From an uncultured Cryptobacterium sp. (GTDB lineage Bacteria > Actinomycetota > Coriobacteriia > Coriobacteriales > Eggerthellaceae), in the NCBI GenBank assembly GCA_900554685.1, contig USIG01000041.1, positions 1-12,657 of the forward strand: a stretch of 12,657 nt of DNA. The letters are read 5' to 3'. A model generated the notes under the pieces. The model did no database searches and had not been told where the DNA came from. It saw nothing but the letters and a program-made list of their open reading frames with translations. Positions 1 to 7,391 of this stretch are shown in pieces (the stretch's first letter is position 1; each line of letters starts with the position of its first letter). A program made the position numbers and the translations under genes.

Positions 1-13
1 GTGCTTCAGCAGC

Positions 14-68
14 GAATGCTAGTATACAGGAAAATTGAAACGGTGCAAGAACTTTTTTAAAATTTTTT
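14..68 (-). promoter_or_regulatory. Strong promoter with UP-like element, firing out of the left edge
   Basis: On the minus strand a -35 box TTGCAC (43-48) is separated by 16 bases from a -10 box TATACT (21-26), close to the sigma-70/SigA consensus. Immediately upstream lies AAAAAATTTTAAAAAA (53-68), at about -39 to -54 from a predicted start near base 14, where an UP element contacts the RNA polymerase alpha subunit. This arrangement is typical of rRNA and tRNA promoters. The transcript would leave the window at base 1, so the gene it serves is not visible. It lies 70 bases or more after the stop of the DUF697 gene. The boxes are seen; the stable-RNA role is inferred. Confidence 0.7.
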
Positions 69-139
69 CCCAAGTCCGTAGGCAATACCTCATACAAAGC
101 TCTTGACCAGGAAAAATGTCCTTGCTTGCCCTAGGCATT

Positions 140-1204
140 CTACTTTTTCTTGCGTATGGATGGTTTGAGAGATGACAAAATTGTTTTGCCCGCAGACTGA
201 GCAATTGGCGTTGCCGCATCAAGTGCCGCAGAAACTGCCCTTCGTGCTACTGGTGCCACCTTTTCTCCCACCGAACGCAGCGTTGGTTCGCTTTGTACGA
301 AGGTAACCACTTTGGCTGTTTCGTTGGTCGCCTTCCCCGCAAGGGCAACGAGCCCTGCAACACTGCCACCACCTTCAAAGTATTCAATGGCCGCCCGTCC
401 AATTGCCTGGGTACCAAGATAGCCCATAGTGCCCTTTACCGCCCAACCAAGAGCCGGTACAATGCCTGCAATCTGACGAGAGATGTTTCTGAAGATAAAG
501 GCATTAACCAGTACCCCTAAAAGCTCCAAAACCCGCTCGGGGCCCAAAGGCTGACCGTAGGCAGCGGCAATCTGTAAGATCATCTTGATCTGATTGGCGG
601 TCATCAAGGGCATATCAGCACCTGGAACAAACACCACTACACCAATACCGGCATTTTGAAGTGCCGTTGAAGAAATAGCATCATACGCTAAGGGCCTGCG
701 CACAAACGGATAAGCAATAGAGAATGCTAATTTCTTTTCTGCATCGACAGCAGAAACAATCCAACGACCAATCTTATCGGCAAGCTCACCTTTAAGCTCA
801 TCGTCAAATGAGGCATCCTTTAAAAACACCACATCGTGTTCAGGTAAGGTATAGCCCGTTTTTTCAGCGAGACGACAGACTTCTTCACCCTTTTCAGCAA
901 CCACCAGCACCGGCGTATCCTGCTCACGGAAGGCTTGAGCAAGCTGCCCTACCGAATCGCTTTGCCCTGCAGCAATAATGGTTAAATCGCAGGCAAGCTG
1001 CGTATCAGGGGTTTGCGTGGGAAAATAGCTTACCATCACGCGAGAATTGGGCGATTCACTATTAAAGCCCGCTCGTACAAACACCTGAAAATCAGGCGAT
1101 GCCGTCTCATCGATAAGAATATTGACCGAAACCGGGATAGAGCTCGCACGATCAATATCGATAGCAGCTGAAAGTACAGCAGGAATATCTACAGGAAGCT
1201 TCAT
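140..1204 (-). CDS. DUF697 (YcjF-like) protein, last gene of the mre/rod operon
   Basis: A 354-residue protein of unknown function. Residues about 170-280 look like DUF697, a helical, partly membrane-associated domain often found at the C-terminus of Era-like GTPases. Visible there are VPGADMPLMTANQIKMI (193-209), then AAAYG and a hydrophobic, Gly/Ala-rich helical region. The N-terminal half (about 40-150) alternates short beta-like strands (LTIIAAG 74-80, TPVLVVAEKG 97-106) with helices, as in a G domain, but has no P-loop GxxxxGK[ST] and no clean NKxD. It may be a degenerate, non-binding G domain (inference). The C-terminus is basic (RKKK). Start ATG is supported by AAAGGGG six bases upstream. 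It begins 16 bases after rodA stops, so co-transcription with the elongation genes is likely. No signal peptide. Confidence 0.75.
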   Translation of the reverse strand: MKLPVDIPAVLSAAIDIDRASSIPVSVNILIDETASPDFQVFVRAGFNSESPNSRVMVSYFPTQTPDTQLACDLTIIAAGQSDSVGQLAQAFREQDTPVLVVAEKGEEVCRLAEKTGYTLPEHDVVFLKDASFDDELKGELADKIGRWIVSAVDAEKKLAFSIAYPFVRRPLAYDAISSTALQNAGIGVVVFVPGADMPLMTANQIKMILQIAAAYGQPLGPERVLELLGVLVNAFIFRNISRQIAGIVPALGWAVKGTMGYLGTQAIGRAAIEYFEGGGSVAGLVALAGKATNETAKVVTFVQSEPTLRSVGEKVAPVARRAVSAALDAATPIAQSAGKTILSSLKPSIRKKK

Positions 1205-1220
1205 GGCGGTCCCCTTTCAC

Positions 1221-2405
1221 TTAGCGACCATTATGCACCCAAACAGAATTTATCAAACCTAGCATCATGAAGTTTACGATCATAAATGATGAACCATAAC
1301 TGATAAAGGGAAGTGGAATACCGGTAATCGGCATCAAGCCACAGGTCATCCCAATGTTTTCAAGAATCTGAAAAAGCCACATTCCCACAACACAGATCAC
1401 AATGATGGTTCCAAAAAGGTCACCCGAGTTTCTTGCTACATTGACCGAGCAAACAATCAAACCAATGTAGAACACCATCAAGATCACAGCGCCAATAAAA
1501 CCGAACTCTTCTGCTAAGACACAGAAAACAAAGTCGGTAGGAGCTTCAGGCAAAAAGCCTAAAGAAGACTGTGTTGCCTGCATAAAGCCTTTACCCAAAA
1601 GACCACCGCTGCCGATAGCGATTTTTGCCTGTTGCAAGTTATAGCCATCACCTGAAGTGTCATGGGTAGGGTCAAGGAATACCGTCAGACGCGATTTTTG
1701 ATAATCCTTCAACAGCACATCGTGACCAAAAAGCTGATCCAAGAGCGGATCGATCATAAGAATAGCAGCTACAAGCGCCACTAAAACCGCAATTGTTACC
1801 ACAATAAAGCGCCAGTTAGCACCCCCAATAATAAGGGCGAAACCCGCAATCATAAGATAGACCAAGCCGGTTCCTAAGTCAGGCTGGGTCATAACGCAGA
1901 TAAAGGGAACGGCCAAAATAAGCAACGCTTTGATAAATTCGCGCAGATCATTAAGCCTGCCTCCATAGCGCGCCATCACTGATGCCGCTAGAAGTACTAC
2001 CGTCACCTTAGCAAATTCGCCTGGTTGGAGCTGAATACCCACGTTAATCCACGACTGACCACCGTTGACCTCAACGCCAATTCCCGGTATGTGAGGCGAG
2101 AGAAGCAACACCACATTAATTATGAGAAATACCGTGGTGTAGCCCGACAAAACGTGATAATCCATTCGGGTGATCAGCACAAAGAGAACTACCCCAACCG
2201 CAACACCCATAAGCTGTCGGGAGAAGCTATAATCCGCATCCGATGCCGTCGCAGAAAACTGCACCAGCAACCCATACGCAACCAACACAATCATAAAGAA
2301 GAGAAAAGGCGGATTGAAATACTTGAAGCGTCGCGGTTTGAACGTCTTTGCAACCGTGGGGTCCTGTGGGCGCACAGAACTGATTTCATTCATCATCTGA
2401 GCCAT
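1221..2405 (-). CDS. rodA: RodA, SEDS-family peptidoglycan glycosyltransferase
   Basis: A 394-residue polytopic membrane protein of the SEDS (RodA/FtsW/SpoVE) family. It polymerises lipid II into glycan strands for lateral wall growth and works with the PBP2 encoded just upstream. After a cytoplasmic N-terminus of about 30 residues come roughly ten membrane segments. Family landmarks are TQPDLGTGLV (173-182), the large extracytoplasmic loop with LPEAPTDFVF (285-294), whose Asp291 matches the catalytic Asp of RodA proteins, and PITGIPLPFISYG (359-371). The last motif continues as SSFM, where most relatives have a second Gly (YGGSS); this is a small local variant. The start ATG has AGGTG six bases upstream, the same arrangement seen at mrdA. 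Gaps are 9 bases to mrdA and 16 to the DUF697 gene. Confidence 0.95.
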   Translation of the reverse strand: MAQMMNEISSVRPQDPTVAKTFKPRRFKYFNPPFLFFMIVLVAYGLLVQFSATASDADYSFSRQLMGVAVGVVLFVLITRMDYHVLSGYTTVFLIINVVLLLSPHIPGIGVEVNGGQSWINVGIQLQPGEFAKVTVVLLAASVMARYGGRLNDLREFIKALLILAVPFICVMTQPDLGTGLVYLMIAGFALIIGGANWRFIVVTIAVLVALVAAILMIDPLLDQLFGHDVLLKDYQKSRLTVFLDPTHDTSGDGYNLQQAKIAIGSGGLLGKGFMQATQSSLGFLPEAPTDFVFCVLAEEFGFIGAVILMVFYIGLIVCSVNVARNSGDLFGTIIVICVVGMWLFQILENIGMTCGLMPITGIPLPFISYGSSFMIVNFMMLGLINSVWVHNGR

Positions 2406-2414
2406 TCAAGACAC

Positions 2415-4550
2415 CTACTCTTCTTCATCATCGTCATCATCATTGGTGGTATCAGAACCGCCACTCGATCCTGACGCACCGGCAACTTCAGTGGCAGAAA
2501 GAACGGTAAGCTTCTCATCCAAGCTGCCATCAAGAGTTTTTATTGCCGCATCCATAATACGAGCAGCAATAGGAGAACCTGTTGTGCCACCACTGCCGCC
2601 TTCTTCTAAGCACAACGACAGTGCAAAGCGAGGCTCATCATAGGGGGCATAACAAGAAAACCACGCCATGTCCTGCTTGCCAGCAACTTCTGCCGTACCT
2701 GTTTTAGCTGCAGCGCTCCAAGAGTACTTACCGAAGTCAGCAGATACCGAAGCATTTTCTGTCGCAACACCATGAAGCGCATCCTGCATAATTGCCAACA
2801 GCGAAGGATCCACATCGGGATGATAATCCTCAACCGTATCAAAGGACAAAACAGTCTCGCCAAGAGAGTTACGAACCTCCTTGAGCAAATGAGGACGCAA
2901 AAGCTTACCGGTTGCCACTGCCGCATATGCGCGAGCAACCTGAATTGGGGTAACTAACACATAGCCCTGACCAATAACCATGTTGGACATATCGCCAGGA
3001 AGCCACTGAGCCTCTTCAGGAACATCCTTGAAGTATTCCTGTTTCCACTGTGGCGTTGGGATACGTCCTTCCGCCTCACCTGCCAGGTCGATATGAGTAG
3101 AAGCCGCATAACCAAATTCTTTGACAAAGTCTTGCATGGCTTCGTTTCCAATAGTGCCACGTGCGTCGTAGAAATCTTTTGCAATCTCGTAAAATACCGT
3201 GTCGCAGGACTCGATTACGCCCTCGCGAAACGTAATTGCACCATGACCGGTTTCAAGCCAACATTTCTGGGGGAACTCATCACCAAAGCCAGTCCACGTA
3301 CCCGTACAATTCCAGGTACGTGTCGTATCGGCAAACCCGTAGGTAAGACCTGCAAGACCTGTAAATGCCTTAAAACACGAAGCTGCCGGATACGTACCAG
3401 CAATGGCGCGATTCATCAAAGGATAATGAGATTCTTCTGTTTGGTAGGCATCCCATGTATCTTGAGATATACCACCGATAAAACGTTCTGGCTCGTAGGT
3501 TGGATAGTTAGACATCGCAACGATGCCACCTGTTTGTACATCGATCACCACGCATGCCGCAGCAGTACCCGTACCACCGGTAACTGCCTCGCGTAAAGCA
3601 ACATCGGCAACATGCTGAACGCGCGCATCAAGCGTTAGATAAACATCGTTTCCCTTGGTGGGGTCGGTCTCAGCAACTACCTGCTGTACCACCCCTGAAG
3701 CGTCAGTGACCAAAATACGCTGACCATGGTCTCCTGCAATAAGAGAATCATAGGTCTGCTCGACACCACTTTTGCCAACCGCATCGCCGCTTTCTATATC
3801 GCGCCCTTCGCCGGCATTCTTAAGGTCATCTTCAGATGCGGTGCCGGTATATCCAAGCACATGAGCAGCCAATGCTCCATAGGGGTAAGAGCGTGTTGTT
3901 CGCACCTGCGTTGTTACTCCAGGAAATGCATCACGATGCTCAGAGATATAGGCAATATCGCGAAGCTTAACATCGCTTGCAACCACACGTTGACTTTGAG
4001 CGCCCGAAGAAGAATCCAGCACGCGCGAGCGAACGACCTCATAGGGAATTCCTAAAAGCGCCGAAAGGCGAAGCAACACATCAGGATTATCCGCAACTTC
4101 CGAATCAGCAAGAACGGTTTGCACCTGACGATTCGTTACCAGAGCCACCCCCTGCGAGTCGTAGATAACCCCACGAGGAGCAGGAGTGCTAACCGTAGTG
4201 TAGAGATTAGCCTGCGCCTCTTCGCTATAGGTTGCGCTGTCTAAAACCTGAAGACCAAAAAGACGTACTCCCAGCGCACTAAAAACGCCCGCTGCAAGAA
4301 CCCCTACCGCGATAAAACGATTTCGAAGGCCTTCGCCATTGACCGAAGAACCACCGAAAGATGCCTGCGAGGCTGATCCGGTTGAAGTTTTAGGAGTCTG
4401 GGCAGAAATGCCAACCGACGTGACCGATTTTACCTGCATGCGATCGCGTGTTTTCGACTGGGAAGACTGCGAACGAACACGGAAAATCACCACGGCAAGG
4501 ACGCCAAGCACCACTAACGCAGCTATGGTTGTAAGAATAGCCGATACCAT
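2415..4550 (-). CDS. mrdA: Penicillin-binding protein 2 (class B transpeptidase)
   Basis: The class B PBP that cross-links glycan made by RodA during elongation. The ATG at 4550 (711 residues) is preferred because AGGTG lies six bases upstream, as at rodA; an in-frame GTG at 4559 would add three residues. Landmarks in the 711-residue numbering: the pedestal/dimerisation region (about 120-300) includes PRGVIYDSQG, the catalytic tetrad is SCFK (391-394, Ser391 nucleophile), SCD (448-450) stands for SxN, and KTG is 616-618. Two hydrophobic segments precede the catalytic part, about 3-25 and 80-100, separated by some 55 polar, basic, Ser/Thr-rich residues; most PBP2 proteins have one. The C-terminus is Gly/Ser-rich and then acidic (five Asp, three Glu). 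It begins 15 bases after the mreD stop. Confidence 0.93.
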   Translation of the reverse strand: MVSAILTTIAALVVLGVLAVVIFRVRSQSSQSKTRDRMQVKSVTSVGISAQTPKTSTGSASQASFGGSSVNGEGLRNRFIAVGVLAAGVFSALGVRLFGLQVLDSATYSEEAQANLYTTVSTPAPRGVIYDSQGVALVTNRQVQTVLADSEVADNPDVLLRLSALLGIPYEVVRSRVLDSSSGAQSQRVVASDVKLRDIAYISEHRDAFPGVTTQVRTTRSYPYGALAAHVLGYTGTASEDDLKNAGEGRDIESGDAVGKSGVEQTYDSLIAGDHGQRILVTDASGVVQQVVAETDPTKGNDVYLTLDARVQHVADVALREAVTGGTGTAAACVVIDVQTGGIVAMSNYPTYEPERFIGGISQDTWDAYQTEESHYPLMNRAIAGTYPAASCFKAFTGLAGLTYGFADTTRTWNCTGTWTGFGDEFPQKCWLETGHGAITFREGVIESCDTVFYEIAKDFYDARGTIGNEAMQDFVKEFGYAASTHIDLAGEAEGRIPTPQWKQEYFKDVPEEAQWLPGDMSNMVIGQGYVLVTPIQVARAYAAVATGKLLRPHLLKEVRNSLGETVLSFDTVEDYHPDVDPSLLAIMQDALHGVATENASVSADFGKYSWSAAAKTGTAEVAGKQDMAWFSCYAPYDEPRFALSLCLEEGGSGGTTGSPIAARIMDAAIKTLDGSLDEKLTVLSATEVAGASGSSGGSDTTNDDDDDEEE
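2418..2441 (-). repeat. Trinucleotide run encoding the acidic C-terminal tail of PBP2
   Basis: Eight consecutive Asp/Glu codons (GAT, GAT, GAC, GAT, GAT, GAA, GAA, GAG in coding sense, order approximate) directly before the mrdA stop form a GAN triplet run. Such runs can vary in length by slippage without breaking the frame. The encoded tail lies outside the membrane after the transpeptidase domain. It is reported as a sequence feature, with no function claimed. Confidence 0.6.
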
Positions 4551-4565
4551 AAACAACACCTAGGT

Positions 4566-5102
4566 TTAATGGAATCGTCCGGTGCTCGATACCTTCCACG
4601 CATCATTAACCTGCTGCGCAAGAGGTAGACGCCTCATAATGACAAACAACAAAGCAGCAATAATCACGTTTATTACCGTGGCAGGAAGTGCCCGCTGCAA
4701 GAACAGCTCAATAAATCCGCCCTGGTATCCCATAATCATCAAAACGATCATGAAAACAAGCTCAAAGGCAAACAGCGCTGCTGCAAAAGCAATAAGAGGC
4801 ATGGTGATATTGGTATCATCAAGCACTTCAAAAGCGCGAGAAAGTACAAACGTTATCGCAAGCAGCAAAAGCGAGGTAAGACCAACTGGGGTTTGCGAGA
4901 GCAAGTCGGCGATAAGCCCCAGCACAAAGGCATACCCATAGGTTGAATCAGGCCTTCGCAATACTGAAAGCACTAAAACAAAAGGCACAATAAAGCTTGG
5001 AACTACGGCAAAAATAGTCAAGATAGGAGCAAACACTATCTGAATTACCACAACTATTGCCGAGCATATCAAAGGAAGCATCCATTCACGCATAGCAATC
5101 AC
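4566..5102 (-). CDS. mreD: MreD, membrane component of the elongation complex
   Basis: A 178-residue, very hydrophobic protein with about five predicted membrane segments, the usual size and character of MreD. The recognisable stretch is YGYAFVLGLIADLLSQTP then VGLTSL (55-78), matching the family pattern of Gly, an Asp-Leu pair and P-x-G-L. MreD partners MreC and links cytoplasmic MreB to the wall enzymes. The start is GTG (5100-5102), overlapping the mreC stop as GTGA, with GAGGG six bases upstream inside the mreC end; this suggests translational coupling. An in-frame ATG nine bases further in would put the ribosome site too far away. MreD is poorly conserved, so the call rests on motif, topology and position together. 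Confidence 0.9.
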   Translation of the reverse strand: MIAMREWMLPLICSAIVVVIQIVFAPILTIFAVVPSFIVPFVLVLSVLRRPDSTYGYAFVLGLIADLLSQTPVGLTSLLLLAITFVLSRAFEVLDDTNITMPLIAFAAALFAFELVFMIVLMIMGYQGGFIELFLQRALPATVINVIIAALLFVIMRRLPLAQQVNDAWKVSSTGRFH

Positions 5103-6145
5103 TCGCTTCCCTCATCGGAGTTATCGGTAGTATCGGAGTCTGAATCAGACGAATTCTGATCCGCGTTGGAACTATTCTGTGTTTGATCGGAGTTGTTTGA
5201 GGTGTTGGCCGCAGAAGCATTACCCAAAAGCGCATCGGGGCCTACCGCAGAAACAACCGCATTAGCCGCTGACTGATCTTGAGCCGCTGCACCATCGTTG
5301 CTCATTCCCAATACCACTAAAACTTCACTGATATTACTAAATGAAGCATTAGGCGTAATAACGATAGTACGAGTTGCATCCCCTTGGCGCTGTTCTACCT
5401 TAGAGACCGTGCCAATAACAAGGCCCCTGAAATAGCCGCCGCCAAGACCAGAGGTAATTACCGCTTCGCCTTCTTTAACTTCAACGCTTTCATCGACGCC
5501 TTCCAGATACAGCACTCCCTCAACAGAACCGGTAAGGATTCCCTCGGAGCGAGAAGACTGCAACATAACGGCAACACCGCTTTGAGCGTCGTTTAAAAGA
5601 CGAACCTGGGAAGAATAGGTGCTCACCGAGATAACCTGTCCGATAACTCCCGTTGAGCCCATCACAGGAAGCCCCTCAGTAACACCAGAAGCCGATCCTG
5701 CATCTATGGTAATAATGCGATTGTATGAATCGGAAGAATAGCCAGTCACCCGCGCTGCCACCGAGGTGAATCCATAGGCATCATGCAAACCGATAAGGGA
5801 TTCTAAGCGATTTGCTTCCTGACGATACTCCTCCAGCTCAACAACCATCTGGCTGAGCGTTGCGTTGCTTTCCTGCAGCTGGTTCATGGTTTGCCCATCT
5901 GCAGTTAAATCCTCAAGCGAGGTAGTGGCAGATGCGGCCAACGAGCTGCTTGCAGCTCCCACCGAAGACAAGGGAGAAGTGAGAGCCGAGGTGGAATCTT
6001 GTATTGTATGGAGGGGACCACTTTCCCCTTCGCGCGCATAAACAACGACCAAAACCAACGAAACTACCAGCAAAGCCACAAGCAGTATCGTTGAATTGAA
6101 TTGGTCACCGAATGGGATGCGTTTATCGTTCAAGTTCAGGGCCAT
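5099..6145 (-). CDS. mreC: MreC, rod shape-determining protein
   Basis: A 348-residue bitopic protein of the elongation machine. It has a short cytoplasmic N-terminus, one membrane anchor (about 18-36), a coiled-coil-like stretch rich in Leu/Glu/Gln (about 75-118), and the beta-rich MreC core (about 127-280). Conserved blocks are ITIDAGSASGVTEGLPV (145-161), GVIGQV and VITSGLGGGYFRGLVIG (229-245). MreC binds PBP2 and is thought to activate it through the extracytoplasmic core. Beyond about residue 283 is a low-complexity tail of some 65 residues rich in Ser, Asn, Asp, Gln and Ala, ending acidic; compact MreC proteins end near the core. The start ATG has AGGAG 13 bases upstream, overlapping the mreB stop, which is a long spacing, but no nearer in-frame start exists. 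Confidence 0.95.
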   Translation of the reverse strand: MALNLNDKRIPFGDQFNSTILLVALLVVSLVLVVVYAREGESGPLHTIQDSTSALTSPLSSVGAASSSLAASATTSLEDLTADGQTMNQLQESNATLSQMVVELEEYRQEANRLESLIGLHDAYGFTSVAARVTGYSSDSYNRIITIDAGSASGVTEGLPVMGSTGVIGQVISVSTYSSQVRLLNDAQSGVAVMLQSSRSEGILTGSVEGVLYLEGVDESVEVKEGEAVITSGLGGGYFRGLVIGTVSKVEQRQGDATRTIVITPNASFSNISEVLVVLGMSNDGAAAQDQSAANAVVSAVGPDALLGNASAANTSNNSDQTQNSSNADQNSSDSDSDTTDNSDEGSE

Positions 6146-6161
6146 CGTATGCGAAGATCTC

Positions 6162-7217
6162 CTATTTTGATCTCGAGAGTATTTGTTTTAATGCCGTTGG
6201 TGTTTCAAGAACCCTCAAACAACCCGTTACTACATTAGTAAGCGCCGTTTCACTGGTCCAAACAGGAATTTCAAGCTGCTGCGAGAAATAGCGATCAAGA
6301 CCGTTTAAAAGGCCGCCGCCACCTGTTAGAAGAATGCCATTAGAAATAATATCCGAAGCCAAGTCTGGGTTGGTTTTCTTGAAGGTTTCCTTAATATGAA
6401 CCACCATTTCGTCAATGGGAGCCTGGAGCGCATCACGAACATCTTCGGATTGAATCGTAACTTCTTTAGGCTGTTCGGTAAGAACGTCCTGTCCGGAGAT
6501 AATCATGTCACGTTCGCGACCATCTTCAAAAGGCAGAATAGAACCTATCTTAATCTTAATAACCTCAGCGGTGCGCTCGCCGATCTTAATTCCAAGAAGA
6601 TCACGCAAATGCATCGCAATTGCCTCATCAAGACGATTACCCGCAAGACGCAAAGACGAAGACGTCACAATACCGCCCAATGAAATAACAGCAACTTCAG
6701 TCGTGCCACCACCGATATCAACAACCATAGAACCAGTAGGTTCGGTTACCGGTAAGTCGGCACCCATAGCAGCTGCCATTGGCTCTTCGATCAAATAGGC
6801 CTGACGAGCACCTGCCTGAATGGTAGCTTCAAAGACTGCACGCTTTTCTACCGAAGTAGCACCACAGGGAATGCAGACAACAATACGTGGCTTTGGTTGC
6901 CAAGGATAACGACGAGGAGCCGCTTTATTGATAAAAGCAGAAATCATTGCCTCTGTTACGTCATAGTCAGCAATTACGCCATCATGGAGAGGATGCTCTG
7001 CAGAAAAAGTATCAGGAGTGTGGTTGATCATGTTTTTTGCTTCATGACCAACGGCGAGCACGCGATGAGTGCTGCGTTCGATAGCAACAACCGAAGGCTC
7101 GTTAATAACAATACCCTGACCGGTAATAGCAACGAGCGTATTAGCGGTGCCAAGGTCAATAGCCATATCGTACGAATTCGACGAAGTAGCATTCTGTATA
7201 AAATCAAGGAAAGACAT
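6162..7217 (-). CDS. mreB: MreB, actin-like rod-shape protein
   Basis: A 351-residue bacterial actin homologue forming membrane-bound filaments that direct wall synthesis. Nucleotide-site motifs are visible: phosphate-1 DLGTANT (21-27), IPCGATSVEKRAV (116-128), IEEPMAAA (143-150), phosphate-2 VVDIGGGTTEVAV (165-177), IGERTAE (212-218) and the adenosine loop LLTGGGGLL (296-304). An N-terminal stretch MSFLDFIQ may act as an amphipathic membrane helix. Near the end, where many MreBs read G-x-G-K-x-L-E, this one has TGCLRVLE (331-338), losing the second Gly and the Lys. Start ATG has AAAGGA six bases upstream. It is the first gene of the operon; a promoter candidate lies about 42 bases before it. 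Confidence 0.97.
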   Translation of the reverse strand: MSFLDFIQNATSSNSYDMAIDLGTANTLVAITGQGIVINEPSVVAIERSTHRVLAVGHEAKNMINHTPDTFSAEHPLHDGVIADYDVTEAMISAFINKAAPRRYPWQPKPRIVVCIPCGATSVEKRAVFEATIQAGARQAYLIEEPMAAAMGADLPVTEPTGSMVVDIGGGTTEVAVISLGGIVTSSSLRLAGNRLDEAIAMHLRDLLGIKIGERTAEVIKIKIGSILPFEDGRERDMIISGQDVLTEQPKEVTIQSEDVRDALQAPIDEMVVHIKETFKKTNPDLASDIISNGILLTGGGGLLNGLDRYFSQQLEIPVWTSETALTNVVTGCLRVLETPTALKQILSRSK

Positions 7218-7258
7218 GCATCATCCTTTAAACTATTTGTGAGCAATCGTAAACATGA

Positions 7259-7267
7259 ATTTTAGCA
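7259..7267 (-). promoter_or_regulatory. Candidate extended -10 promoter for the mre operon
   Basis: On the minus strand TGCTAAAAT forms an extended -10 element (TAAAAT at 7259-7264 with TG one base upstream), predicting a start near 7252 and a leader of about 35 bases before mreB. No good -35 box sits 16-18 bases upstream (the best is TGGTGC-like), which is tolerable with an extended -10. It is the only convincing -10 between ndk and mreB. Confidence 0.5.
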
Positions 7268-7299
7268 CACCGCCTACCTCCTGCACCAAAACAAGAAGT

Positions 7300-7323
7300 A
7301 GAGCTTTGCTATAAAACAGCTCT
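7300..7323 (-). terminator. Weak hairpin with T-rich tail after ndk
   Basis: A perfect 6-bp stem AGAGCT/AGCTCT with a 12-base loop. On the minus strand it is followed by ACTTCTTGTTTT, a broken T-rich tract. It lies downstream of the stronger hairpin at 7333-7363 and could finish termination of the ndk transcript before the mre promoter. Confidence 0.4.
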
Positions 7324-7332
7324 CCTACACAC

Positions 7333-7363
7333 TACGAGCCCTAGCATAGCGCCAGGGCTCGTA
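7333..7363 (-). terminator. 10-bp inverted repeat downstream of ndk
   Basis: A perfect 10-bp stem, TACGAGCCCT paired with AGGGCTCGTA, with an 11-base loop, about 30 bases past the ndk stop. No T-run follows on the minus strand (GTGTGTAGG), so it would be a tail-less terminator or a 3' stabilising hairpin. On the plus strand AAATTT follows, but no plus-strand gene enters here. Its position after ndk and before the mre promoter supports transcription separation. Confidence 0.55.
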
Positions 7364-7391
7364 AATTTCACGACATTTTTTCAAAATGCGC

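Noticed and set aside
69..139. Terminator after the DUF697 gene
   Set aside because: Only 4-5 bp imperfect pairings were found and no stem with a T-run; the short pairs AGGA/TCCT and GGCAA/TTGCC are not convincing.
2025..2474. 149-residue plus-strand open frame
   Set aside because: It is antisense to rodA and the end of mrdA, with a His/Arg-rich composition and no family features.
3093..3596. 167-residue plus-strand open frame
   Set aside because: It lies wholly opposite mrdA, shows no recognisable domain, is rich in Cys, Arg and Thr as antisense frames often are, and the motif-bearing PBP2 frame explains the sequence.
6834..6872. IPCGAT in MreB as an unusual substitution
   Set aside because: MreB proteins commonly have VPxGAT or IPxGxT here, so the Cys is within family variation.
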